Origin: Pseudomonas sp. GGS8
GTDB lineage: Bacteria > Pseudomonadota > Gammaproteobacteria > Pseudomonadales > Pseudomonadaceae
Length of the DNA stretch: 64,000 nt
Direction: 5' to 3'
Assembly: GCF_024168645.1 (NCBI RefSeq)
Contig: NZ_JALJWF010000001.1
Coordinates: 5,397,501-5,461,500 of the forward strand
Below the pieces are notes generated by a model. That model was not told where the DNA came from and ran no database searches. It saw nothing but the letters and a program-made list of their open reading frames with translations. Below are positions 18,754-27,390 of this stretch, one piece after another. The first letter of the stretch is position 1; each line of letters begins with the position of its first letter. The position numbers and the translations under genes are program-made.

Positions 18754-21700
18754 ATGAAGTTCCACTCCTGGAGTCCCCTACGACGATTAATTAAATGGAT
18801 GTTTATGAGCCACGCCCCGGTGCACCCGCCGATTGAAAACACACAGCAACTAAAAGCCACGCAAGCTGAGCGAGAAGACTTTGTCCGCGCCATGGCGCAT
18901 TACATAAAAGGAATGGAAGGCACGCAAGAGATTGATCTTTCAACATTCTATATTCCGCATCGCCCGAATTCCTTGTTTGATGAAATCTATGGCCCTGCAA
19001 AAGAACTACTGGAAAGCACCACCCTTAGTCCTGACTTTATAGCGTCGCGTGAGGCCTGGAGTGCCTCGGACATGTTGCCGCCGTTGCGAGTGGATATCGA
19101 GGGCAACCTCCACGCCGGCTCGCAGGGGGGCTGGCATAACTTGATGGAAGACATCAAGTATTTCTCGGAACTCCAGCAGACTTTATCGATTATTGGGGAG
19201 ATCGCCCTTCACGCGGGCGGGTATATCTATTTCGCTCACGACATCAGTGTTGAACAATGGCTGCGCTTTAATCAGTTGACGGTTCCGACGACGGTTACCG
19301 AGGCCGGAAACCTGATTGACTTCCTGGCCCTTGACCTGCCCGCGGGCCCGCCGATCGGCAACTGTTGGCAAGCCGTCTCCGGGCATGAGAACTCGCCTTT
19401 TGTACTGAGCAAGATTGAGCGTGGTGAGGTGGCGCGCCTCACTCTGCAAGCGTTCTCGCGCCCCCAGCAAATGCTGGAGGAGCTCGCACGCCCTGTCATC
19501 GGCAACAGAACCAGTGATGAAGTGCAAGCCGGCGCGGATTACTTGCTGGACCAGATTCTGGAGACATCAACAGCGATCGAATGGGCCAAAGAGTACCTCA
19601 ACGTTACAGGCTGGTACGGCGCGCACGAAGACCAGGAACCCCCCAAGGAGCATCTTCAATCGCTACTGGTGGCCGCCATCATACTTGCCATCGACCCATC
19701 GGCAGACATCACAGGTACTGAGATCGCCGGCTACGAGCTTTATCAGCCCAGCAATGTCGATCGCAGTCCCGAGGCAGTCCGGGAGGACCTGGACCGGCAC
19801 CTGGTGGGTCTGGGCCGAGACTCGGGAGTGGCCACCCCGCTTGCCACGTTCATCTTGCTGGCGGGTATTGCGCCGGAATTTCTGGTCCGAGGCCTGCCCA
19901 CATCGATACGACTTGGAACCCCGGCCTGGGTTGCGCTCACGCAGGCGGTTGCCTTGGCCGAGGCCTATGACCCGGGATCCTCGCGGCTGATGTCCTATGC
20001 TGAACTCTTGAAGTTTTCGGCGCTGGAGCCCGTGACCCCGGAACTGGAACTGCTGCACAACGCCTCAACGATCAAGCCCGTCATTAATTGGGCGACCATG
20101 AACAAGGTGATCTCTCCTGACGCACACGGCCAGTACGACAAGCCGTCCCTGATCGTCGCGATCGATGCCTATCAACAACATATCAATCGTTTTGACCAGG
20201 TCATTCACTCACTCACCTCCCCACTTCCCTCCCGACGAAACATTGCACTTGCTCAATTGCAGAAGGCGTACCCGAACTGCCGTTTTCTGGAGACGGTGAA
20301 TCTGACCAAGGCCGGCCAGGGCTTTCACCCGGGTCGCGGGTCGACGTTGAAAATGTCCGTCGTTGATTTGCACATGTCTGATGACCTGGTCACTCTGGAC
20401 TGGAATAGCGCCAATGACATCTACCCGGAACTTCCTGGAATTGAACATCTGACGCCGGCAAACGAATTGTATGAAGTTGCCTTCGATGCCTATCACCAGA
20501 ACCTGGAAGCCGGCATTCTCACTAATATAAAACTCGCCCTGTCACAGTTGCCGGCACTGGACCGCACTGCACTTCAGATGGGGGAAATCAGTGTTTATAC
20601 CGTTCGCGAATCGGTGGCGCGTCCCTACACCACACCGGTCAGTAATATCGGGCTTATTGGTGCCGGCATTCAACCGACCCACTACAAGGAAACCCAACAG
20701 GATAAAGACGCAGCCACTTGCCGTTACGCGGTGATCATCACCGCATCTTACCAAGGGAAAGTTGACTGCTATGAGCTCTTCACCCTGCGTGGCGAATGTC
20801 GAAAGAACAACGCCTTGGGCCGATTGATTGTCAGTTCTGGAAAGATCAATTCACCGGCCCGGGTGGACTTCACCGGGAACATCACCGAGCCAACCCCGGC
20901 GGTGAGCCCATTTCAGATGCCCATTGATTTTCTCGCTTACAGCCAGGGCGTTGAACCACGCGAGGGTATCTCGAGCAGGGCCGTGATCGAAAAACTCGGA
21001 ATGATCGCCGCCCCCCTGTCGGGAGCCCCGTCGATCGGCAGTCAGTACCAGAGCTTTCTCAATGAGCAACTGGAAAAACTGGCCCTTTTCATCGTCCAGC
21101 ACCGCCCCTTCGCGAGCTATGAAGAACTCAAGCGCAATGGTGAAGGACGAACCGCACTGGAGCTGGAGCGCGACAAAGCAGAGAAAATCAAGACCTTCAT
21201 CATTGATTTGGTCGTGCCATTCAAAAAATGTATTGAAGACCTGTCATCGGACAGCAGCACCACCCGGGCCGAAGGCGCTGTCGGCTGCATACTCGATGGC
21301 CTGGCGGTGGTCGGCACGGTGATCGGCGTCAGCGCAAAACTCACCAGTGCCGCCTCGAAAACGGCCTCATTTGCGTCAAGGTCCGCCCAACTCGGCAAAC
21401 TCACCGCACGCTTGACGGTTTCTCTCTTGAACCCGCTGGATGGCGCACCTGATTTGCTCTTCAGCGGTGCACACCTGATCAAGAAAGGCGCATTGCAATT
21501 CAGCAAACACAGCCTGGCGGCCATCGAGGCGGCGACATTTCAAGTCCGCCGACTCACGGGCAGCGCCCAAACCTATGACTTGATCAAAGCAGCCAATCGC
21601 ACAGACATCCTGCAGGGCTCCTGGAAAAAACTGGGCGATACAGGCGAGCCTGCCCATCTGTTGATTGTCGAAAAACGCGGAGACTGGTACGCCCTCAACG

Positions 21701-22599
21701 TAAAAACGGGTTCGCCATGGGGGGCGCCACTGAGAAACCTGAAATTGACGGACTTCATTCCCGTTCGCGGATGGCATCGACTGCTGCCGAAAAATTACAG
21801 CCGCGCGATCATCAAGAATGCTCTGCCTGTTGCGCGAAATAAAGTCAGCAATGCGATAGAGGTATTAACCAGTCGTCTTCACGACACTGACAGGAAATTC
21901 GTCTACCGGACATTTTTCGGTGACGATTCGTCCGCGATTGCCGAACGATACCTGGACGATCTTCTGTTGATCAAAGATGACCTTGATGCGATCAAGACCA
22001 CCAACTTCACCATCGAGGCCACCACCCCAAAGTCGGTCATAGGCGGGTTATACCCCGGCAAGTATCGAAGCTGGCAAGCCGCATCCAAGGCCGACGCCCC
22101 CCTTGAAGAGTTCATCGTATTTTATGCGGACCACCTGAACGACTTTTACCGCAGCGTTAAATATGACAACAGTGCAATCGCCGACGTGTTGATCCATGAG
22201 ATGTCCCATGGAGGTCCCGACACTCTGGACTTCTTCTATGCACAAAAATCGCAAAAACATGCCTTGAAGTCGGGTGAAGTGGACGTAGCCGAGTTGTTGA
22301 ATCTGGCCAAAGGTCGCACGCACATCGACCTTTCCAGCAAGCTGGCAGGTGCCGATGCCCCCATATTGCTGGATCCTCCGGCATTCATTCCTTCGGAGCT
22401 TTTCCATACGGCGCCTGCTTTGCTCAACGCCGACTCCCAGTCAATGGTGACGTCACTGTTGAGCCAGTTGAAGACCAACGCCCCAGCGTTCTACGACAAC
22501 CTGTCGGCGTTGCGCCGTGCGTTGAAAAATGCCGGTTCAGGCCGGGTCGTCGACCCTGTTCGAATCAACCTGGGAAAATCCTCGCAACTGTTGTCGTGA
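18754..22599 (+). CDS. very large toxin-like protein with C-terminal HEMSH (aspzincin-like) domain
   Basis: 1281 residues with no signal peptide. Residues 20-700 resemble the long N-terminal region of the large Pseudomonas insecticidal or dermonecrotic-like toxins, by general look only. Residues 840-900 are a Gly/Ala-rich hydrophobic stretch (GAVGCILDGLAVVGTVIG) like the translocation segment of these proteins. The C-terminus holds LIHEMSH (His1148, Glu1149, His1152), then GGPDTLDFFYA (Asp1159, Tyr1162) and ALLNADSQS (1225-1227). That order of HExxH, a T-x-D-x-x-Y element and NAD-S matches the aspzincin (M35-like) metallopeptidase layout. GGA precedes both this ATG and the one at 18805, so the true start is uncertain. 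No immunity or secretion gene adjoins. Confidence 0.75.
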   Translation: MKFHSWSPLRRLIKWMFMSHAPVHPPIENTQQLKATQAEREDFVRAMAHYIKGMEGTQEIDLSTFYIPHRPNSLFDEIYGPAKELLESTTLSPDFIASREAWSASDMLPPLRVDIEGNLHAGSQGGWHNLMEDIKYFSELQQTLSIIGEIALHAGGYIYFAHDISVEQWLRFNQLTVPTTVTEAGNLIDFLALDLPAGPPIGNCWQAVSGHENSPFVLSKIERGEVARLTLQAFSRPQQMLEELARPVIGNRTSDEVQAGADYLLDQILETSTAIEWAKEYLNVTGWYGAHEDQEPPKEHLQSLLVAAIILAIDPSADITGTEIAGYELYQPSNVDRSPEAVREDLDRHLVGLGRDSGVATPLATFILLAGIAPEFLVRGLPTSIRLGTPAWVALTQAVALAEAYDPGSSRLMSYAELLKFSALEPVTPELELLHNASTIKPVINWATMNKVISPDAHGQYDKPSLIVAIDAYQQHINRFDQVIHSLTSPLPSRRNIALAQLQKAYPNCRFLETVNLTKAGQGFHPGRGSTLKMSVVDLHMSDDLVTLDWNSANDIYPELPGIEHLTPANELYEVAFDAYHQNLEAGILTNIKLALSQLPALDRTALQMGEISVYTVRESVARPYTTPVSNIGLIGAGIQPTHYKETQQDKDAATCRYAVIITASYQGKVDCYELFTLRGECRKNNALGRLIVSSGKINSPARVDFTGNITEPTPAVSPFQMPIDFLAYSQGVEPREGISSRAVIEKLGMIAAPLSGAPSIGSQYQSFLNEQLEKLALFIVQHRPFASYEELKRNGEGRTALELERDKAEKIKTFIIDLVVPFKKCIEDLSSDSSTTRAEGAVGCILDGLAVVGTVIGVSAKLTSAASKTASFASRSAQLGKLTARLTVSLLNPLDGAPDLLFSGAHLIKKGALQFSKHSLAAIEAATFQVRRLTGSAQTYDLIKAANRTDILQGSWKKLGDTGEPAHLLIVEKRGDWYALNVKTGSPWGAPLRNLKLTDFIPVRGWHRLLPKNYSRAIIKNALPVARNKVSNAIEVLTSRLHDTDRKFVYRTFFGDDSSAIAERYLDDLLLIKDDLDAIKTTNFTIEATTPKSVIGGLYPGKYRSWQAASKADAPLEEFIVFYADHLNDFYRSVKYDNSAIADVLIHEMSHGGPDTLDFFYAQKSQKHALKSGEVDVAELLNLAKGRTHIDLSSKLAGADAPILLDPPAFIPSELFHTAPALLNADSQSMVTSLLSQLKTNAPAFYDNLSALRRALKNAGSGRVVDPVRINLGKSSQLLS

Positions 22600-22732
22600 C
22601 GCACTGAGGCGGTGTGATCGCGAGCACTGTCCCTGGCGCAGGATGGCGGACGGAAAAGCACTGCGGGCTGTGGTTTAATTACGGCCTTCGTCTTCTCCCC
22701 CGCCCTTTTCCCGCCTCAAGGAACGCCCTTAC

Positions 22733-24028
22733 ATGATCCAGCCCCACGCAACCAAAGTCCTTGTCATTGGTTACGTCTGGCCCGAGCCCCGTTCTTCGGC
22801 GGCCAGCGGGCATGTGATGCAAATCCTCGATACGTTCTTGCAGCAAGGCTGGGACATTACCTTCAGCAGTCCGGCTGGCACCGGTGAGCATCGTGCGGAC
22901 CTGACCGCGCTGGGCATCCGCGAAGTGCCGATCGAATTGAACAACAGCAGCTTCGATGCGTTTATCAGTGAACTCGCACCGGATATTGTCCTGTTCGACC
23001 AGTTCATGATGGAAGAACAGTTCGGTTGGCGAGTCGAAAAACACTGCCCCGATGCCTTGCGCGTGCTTGAGACCTCTGACCTGCAAAGCCTTCGTCATGC
23101 ACGGCATCAGCGGCTCAAGGAACGCTTGAAGGCGAGTAACGACGCCAACGATTTCAGCGAGCTATTCGCGCCAGCCTTGCATGAAGAGTTCCAGCTCATG
23201 GCCGATACCGATCTCGCCAAACGGGAGATTGCTGCGCTGTACCGTTGCGACTTGAACCTGATGATCTCTGAAGTGGAGATCGATTTGCTGGTCGAGCAGT
23301 TCAAGCTGCCGCGCAACTTGCTGCACTGGTGTCCGCTGATGGTCGAACCTGCGAGCGTACCGCCGACAGCCTTTGAAGATCGGGCGCACTTTCTCAGCAT
23401 CGGCAATTTTCGACATGCGCCTAACTGGGATGCGGTGCTCTGGATGAAAACAACCATCTGGCCGTTGATCCGCGAGCAACTGCCCACGGCTCAGTTGCAT
23501 ATCTACGGCGCTTACACGCCACCCAAGGCTACCGCGCTGCACAACCCGGCCCAGGGTTTTCATGTCATGAACTGGGCAGAAGATGCTTTGCAAGTGATGT
23601 CGGCGGCACGCATTTGTCTGGCGCCTCTGCGCTTCGGTGCCGGTATTAAAGGCAAGATTGTCGACGCCATGCTGTGCGGCACACCCACGGTTACAACGCC
23701 TATCGGTGCCGAAGCAATGCACGGCGAACATCCGTGGCCAGGCGCCGTGACCCGGACGGCACAGGAGTTCGCCGATTATGCGGTGCAACTGTATAAGGAT
23801 GATGCACTCTGGACGGCCGCCCAATCCCTCGGGCAGCGTTTATTGGCCGATCGATATAAAGCGTCGGAACATGGCCCGGCATTGATCGAGAAGTTATTGT
23901 ACTGCCAGCAACATTTGCCACAACGTAGACGCGATAACTTTACGGGCAGCATGTTACGCCATCACCACCACAAAAGTACGCAATACATGGCGCAATGGAT
24001 TGAGGCGAAAAACCGAAACCTCGCTTAA
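22733..24028 (+). CDS. glycosyltransferase, GT4-like
   Basis: 431 residues. The N-terminal half has VLVIGYVWPEPRSSAASGHVMQ, typical of the acceptor-binding Rossmann domain. The C-terminal half has LSIGNFRHAPNWDAVLWM near 220, then a donor-binding region with APLRFGAGIKGKIVDAMLCG near 300-320 and VTTPIGAEAM. This fits retaining family-4 transferases that use nucleotide sugars. The acceptor is unknown; no other envelope-polysaccharide gene is near, so it may modify a protein or small molecule. AAGGA lies upstream of the ATG. The C-terminal tail is His-rich (MLRHHHHKSTQ). A 143-base AT-rich gap separates it from the PI-PLC genes. Confidence 0.82.
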   Translation: MIQPHATKVLVIGYVWPEPRSSAASGHVMQILDTFLQQGWDITFSSPAGTGEHRADLTALGIREVPIELNNSSFDAFISELAPDIVLFDQFMMEEQFGWRVEKHCPDALRVLETSDLQSLRHARHQRLKERLKASNDANDFSELFAPALHEEFQLMADTDLAKREIAALYRCDLNLMISEVEIDLLVEQFKLPRNLLHWCPLMVEPASVPPTAFEDRAHFLSIGNFRHAPNWDAVLWMKTTIWPLIREQLPTAQLHIYGAYTPPKATALHNPAQGFHVMNWAEDALQVMSAARICLAPLRFGAGIKGKIVDAMLCGTPTVTTPIGAEAMHGEHPWPGAVTRTAQEFADYAVQLYKDDALWTAAQSLGQRLLADRYKASEHGPALIEKLLYCQQHLPQRRRDNFTGSMLRHHHHKSTQYMAQWIEAKNRNLA

Positions 24029-24171
24029 GCCAAGTAACTAACTACACATATCTTGCATTATCACAACTGTTGATCACTTCTATTTTCTTCCTTATAAATC
24101 ATTGATCGAAGTGACAAACATTAAATTCGATCAACCGATAACACCTATAAAACAATGCAAGGATGCATTAC

Positions 24172-25038
24172 ATGGACAACGTTATTCAGCACAACTACGC
24201 ATTTAGAAACTGGATGGCCGCCGCGCCAGCGATTGATACTTTGTCGCTCGCCGAATTGACACTACCAGGCACCCATAACGCCGGCAGCGACTGGAAGGCG
24301 TCCTGGCCGCTGATCCCGGGCGCCCATTGGCTCGCGTGTCAGCACGAATCGTTTTACTCACAACTGCGCCACGGTTCCCGAGTGCTTGACATCCGCTTGA
24401 CGTATGACGCCAGTGCGCCGGGGCTCGGCAAGTTCTGCATTCATCACAACGGCTACCGTAACGGCCGCACGTTTGGGCACCTTGTCAACGACGTAGAAAC
24501 ATTTCTGCAAGAAAACCCCAATGAATTCATCATCCTGGACTTTCATGAGTTGCATGGGGACTCCTTTGATTACGCTTACTTCAATAAGATGGTGGTCCAT
24601 TTCCTTGGGCGCCGTTTGATTCCCAACCAAAATCGCTCGTTGAGCATCGGCCAACTCAAACGTCTCAGCGGCAGCCAACGCGTTGTGGTGGCTGCGCCTT
24701 GGCACTGGGCAATTGACAAGAACGTGTTCATTCAGCAAATCGAGCACAAATGGTCTGGCAACGGCATCACCAGTGCCGCCGAGTTGGAGCAGCACATTAT
24801 AAAAGTGTTGAAATATCCGCCAGGCACATGGGCACCATGGTCCCTGTCCGCGACCAGCTATAGCGCTCTCGGTGGTCCGGTAGATATTCACGATGAGCTG
24901 AATTCGTGGTTTGCCCCGAATAAAAGCGACTGGGCAACACGGTGCAATATTATCAACGTCGATTTCATTGAAGAAAGCAACATTGTTTCATATTGCCTGA
25001 CCGCGAACCTGAGTAAAGCGGCCAAGCGAGCCAACTAG
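24172..25038 (+). CDS. PI-PLC X-domain protein, copy 1
   Basis: 288 residues, no signal peptide. The X-box of phosphatidylinositol-specific phospholipase C is clear: LTLPGTHNAGSD (first catalytic His), SRVLDIRLTYD (Arg/Asp), FCIHHNGY (second His) and EFIILDFHEL. Overall it looks like the PLCXD-type proteins, about 290 residues, rather than secreted bacterial PI-PLC with export signals. The start at 24172 is supported by AAGGA nine bases upstream; the ATG three codons earlier abuts that site. About 180 bases follow before copy 2. The AT-rich upstream gap suggests foreign origin or a strong promoter. Substrate (phosphoinositide or glycosyl-PI) is inferred from family. Confidence 0.85.
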   Translation: MDNVIQHNYAFRNWMAAAPAIDTLSLAELTLPGTHNAGSDWKASWPLIPGAHWLACQHESFYSQLRHGSRVLDIRLTYDASAPGLGKFCIHHNGYRNGRTFGHLVNDVETFLQENPNEFIILDFHELHGDSFDYAYFNKMVVHFLGRRLIPNQNRSLSIGQLKRLSGSQRVVVAAPWHWAIDKNVFIQQIEHKWSGNGITSAAELEQHIIKVLKYPPGTWAPWSLSATSYSALGGPVDIHDELNSWFAPNKSDWATRCNIINVDFIEESNIVSYCLTANLSKAAKRAN

Positions 25039-25228
25039 TTGCGGCGCCATTAAAGGGTTATTTCTTGTGCAAGTATTTCCGTGACTGGCGATGCTGTCGC
25101 GCACTTCTATGCTGGGTCATGCAAGCCTTTCTACACAGGCGAGTAATAGCGGAATGGCACGCAGCCACATCCGACACATGAATTTCGTCGCCGCCATGGA
25201 GGAGACGATTCAACGACAAGGAACGGTC

Positions 25229-26116
25229 ATGACCCACAACGCAGCAATCACGCTGGATAAACAAACGTGGATGAGTAATGTCCTCGACATCAATCGTATA
25301 AAACTGACGGATGTTATCTGGCCCGGCGCCCATAACGCCGGCATGGATAAACAGGCACCTAATTATGAGGTAGTCGTCGGCAACTGGACGACCTGTCAAA
25401 ACGGTTCATTTGCCTGGCAACTGTCCAATGGTGCACGGGCATTCGATATCCGCTTGGGCTACACCGAGGCGGCTGATCAATCAATCTTCTATTTCCATCA
25501 CAATGGCTACCAATCCCACCGAGTCCTCGATGAACTCATCAGCGCAGTTTCATCTTTCCTGGATCGTCATCCGGATGAATTTGTGGTTTTGGACTTTCAT
25601 CAGCTAGGAGACGGTAATAAACGCTTCGACTATCAGAAGCTCAATGAGCTTCTGATCAGCCAACTCGGACAGCGAGTAATACCGCCCGACAACGCCACAA
25701 AAACGATCGGCGAGCTCAAGCGGATCAGTGCCCGCCGCCGGGTGATATTAGCGGCGCCCGTACGACGGGAACTGGATGAGGATTATTTCTGGCCGCGCAT
25801 TGCACACAAATGGATCAACAGGCGGTTTACCGACACCGAGGACTTGAAAACCCATATTTCCAACACGCTCAAAGACGCGCCTTACGAATCATTCCTATGG
25901 TCGTTATCGGCCACCAGCTACGCGTTTCTGGGGGGGCCTCAAGACATCAAAAACCACATCAATGACTGGTTCAACCCCACCCGGGACTGGGTGACGCGCT
26001 GCAGCATCATCAATACCGACTTTTTCGACCAGTCAGAGATCGTTCGTTATTGCTGGACGGCCACCAGCATGAAAGCCGTTTACGGCCATGCGTTGCATGA
26101 TCGGGAGCCGGCTTGA
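25229..26116 (+). CDS. PI-PLC X-domain protein, copy 2
   Basis: 295 residues, paralogous to the gene just upstream. VIWPGAHNAGMD carries the first catalytic His, then ARAFDIRLGY, FYFHHNGYQSH (second His) and EFVVLDFHQLGD. The shared C-terminal block SLSATSYAFLGGP matches SLSATSYSALGGP in copy 1, showing duplication then divergence. The start was set at 25229, where AAGGA lies seven bases upstream; the open frame extends 46 codons further but without a good site or similarity. No export signal is visible, so both enzymes act inside the cell or leave by a non-Sec route. Confidence 0.85.
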   Translation: MTHNAAITLDKQTWMSNVLDINRIKLTDVIWPGAHNAGMDKQAPNYEVVVGNWTTCQNGSFAWQLSNGARAFDIRLGYTEAADQSIFYFHHNGYQSHRVLDELISAVSSFLDRHPDEFVVLDFHQLGDGNKRFDYQKLNELLISQLGQRVIPPDNATKTIGELKRISARRRVILAAPVRRELDEDYFWPRIAHKWINRRFTDTEDLKTHISNTLKDAPYESFLWSLSATSYAFLGGPQDIKNHINDWFNPTRDWVTRCSIINTDFFDQSEIVRYCWTATSMKAVYGHALHDREPA

Positions 26117-26197
26117 TGCCTGGGGTGCTGCACGCTGGCATTACCTGGTCGGAAAGAGGCATGATCAGGGTGCAATGACAATAAAAAGCGCCCTGAC

Positions 26198-27103
26198 ATG
26201 ACCCGAACAGCCAGAGTCACCGATCCTTCCTACGAATTGATGGACGACCACAACGGGTTGTCCATCATCTATCGCCAGCACGGATTCCCCTGTCCCCTGG
26301 TGCGCTGGCATTTCCACAAGGAATACGAACTGCACCTGATCGTCGCCAGCTCCGGCAAGGTGTTCATCGGTGACTACATCGGTAACTTCTACCCGGAAAC
26401 GCTGTTCCTGACCGGCCCCAACCTGCCCCACAACTGGATCAGCCAGGTGGCCGAAGACGAAGTGGTGCCCAAGCGCGACATGTTGGTCAATTTCACTGAT
26501 GAACTGTTCGAAAGCGGTCATCAGGTATTTGCCGAACTCAAGACCCTTACGCCTTTGCTGGAGCGTGCACAGTACGGCATCGAATTTCGTTGCAAGCGCA
26601 CGATCCGCCAGGCCATGACCTTGATGCAACGGATTGCCGACACCCGAGGCATGACCCGACTTGGGCATTTTTTCATTCTGCTGGAATTGCTGGCGGCGTC
26701 CGATGACTATCAGTTGCTGTCCGGTGCCACAACGCCGCAATTGGCCGACGAACACAATATCGACCGTACCAACCGCGCAGTGGACTACATTTTTGCCCAT
26801 TACGCCCGGGGTTTGACGCTGGAAGAGGTGGCCGAGCATTTGGGCCTCAAGCCGACCTACTTCAGCCGAGTGTTCAAACAGGCTACAGGCCGCTGCTTCA
26901 TCGAGTTCGTCAATCGCCTGCGCATCAGCAAATCCTGCGAGCTGCTGGCCGATGGCGATAAAACGGTGACCGATGTGTGTTTCGAGTCGGGCTTCAATAA
27001 TATTTCCAACTTCAATCGGCGCTTTCAACAACTCAAGGGCATGACGCCGTCGCACTACCGGCGGTTGGCGGTGCAGCGGTTGACTGAGCAAAACCTGGGC
27101 TGA
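26198..27103 (+). CDS. mtlR: AraC-family regulator of the mannitol operon
   Basis: 301 residues. An N-terminal cupin-like sensing domain (about 30-110; WHFHKEYELHLIV, PNLPHNW) precedes a double helix-turn-helix AraC domain (about 195-292; TLEEVAEHLGLKPTYFSRVFKQATG, then TVTDVCFESGFNNISNFNRRF). It matches the known activator MtlR of P. fluorescens in position, immediately upstream of mtlEFGKD on the same strand. It should bind polyols (mannitol, arabitol, glucitol) and activate the mtlE promoter. The N-terminal stretch DDHNGLSIIYRQHGFPCPLVRWH is well formed, so the start at 26198 is accepted although its ribosome site is weak. Confidence 0.92.
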   Translation: MTRTARVTDPSYELMDDHNGLSIIYRQHGFPCPLVRWHFHKEYELHLIVASSGKVFIGDYIGNFYPETLFLTGPNLPHNWISQVAEDEVVPKRDMLVNFTDELFESGHQVFAELKTLTPLLERAQYGIEFRCKRTIRQAMTLMQRIADTRGMTRLGHFFILLELLAASDDYQLLSGATTPQLADEHNIDRTNRAVDYIFAHYARGLTLEEVAEHLGLKPTYFSRVFKQATGRCFIEFVNRLRISKSCELLADGDKTVTDVCFESGFNNISNFNRRFQQLKGMTPSHYRRLAVQRLTEQNLG

Positions 27104-27115
27104 ATTTTAGATCGC

Positions 27116-27162
27116 CTTCGCGGGCAAGCCTCGCTCCTACAGCAGCAGGCTTGCCCGCGAAG
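27116..27162. repeat. REP inverted pair
   Basis: Perfect 16-bp arms (27116-27131 and 27147-27162) of the CTTCGCGGGCAAGCCT type with a 15-base loop, directly after mtlR. Likely blocks read-through or stabilises the mtlR 3' end. Confidence 0.9.
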
Positions 27163-27240
27163 AGGCCGATGAAACCTGTACAAATTCAATGACCGCTCGC
27201 CTCTGCAAAGCCTGTCCTTGCATCTCCCCCGCCAAAGCCC

Positions 27241-27267
27241 AGTGCAAAAAAGTATCGATCACAGTGC
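27241..27267 (+). promoter_or_regulatory. possible MtlR operator: direct repeat AGTGC
   Basis: AGTGC occurs at 27241-27245 and 27263-27267, that is 22 bases apart on one face of the helix, as expected for two AraC-type half-sites, 124-150 bases before mtlE. The second copy overlaps a CRP-like CGATCACAGTGCG. Not proven. Confidence 0.35.
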
Positions 27268-27390
27268 GATGGATGATTTGTCAGCCCATCAATTGAAGGC
27301 TGTAATCGGTACACATTCTTCCCTCCGCTGGAAGACACAAAAACAATAACTGTCCTTCTGTAGCCCTTGGGTGCAGAAAAGGAGTGCACG

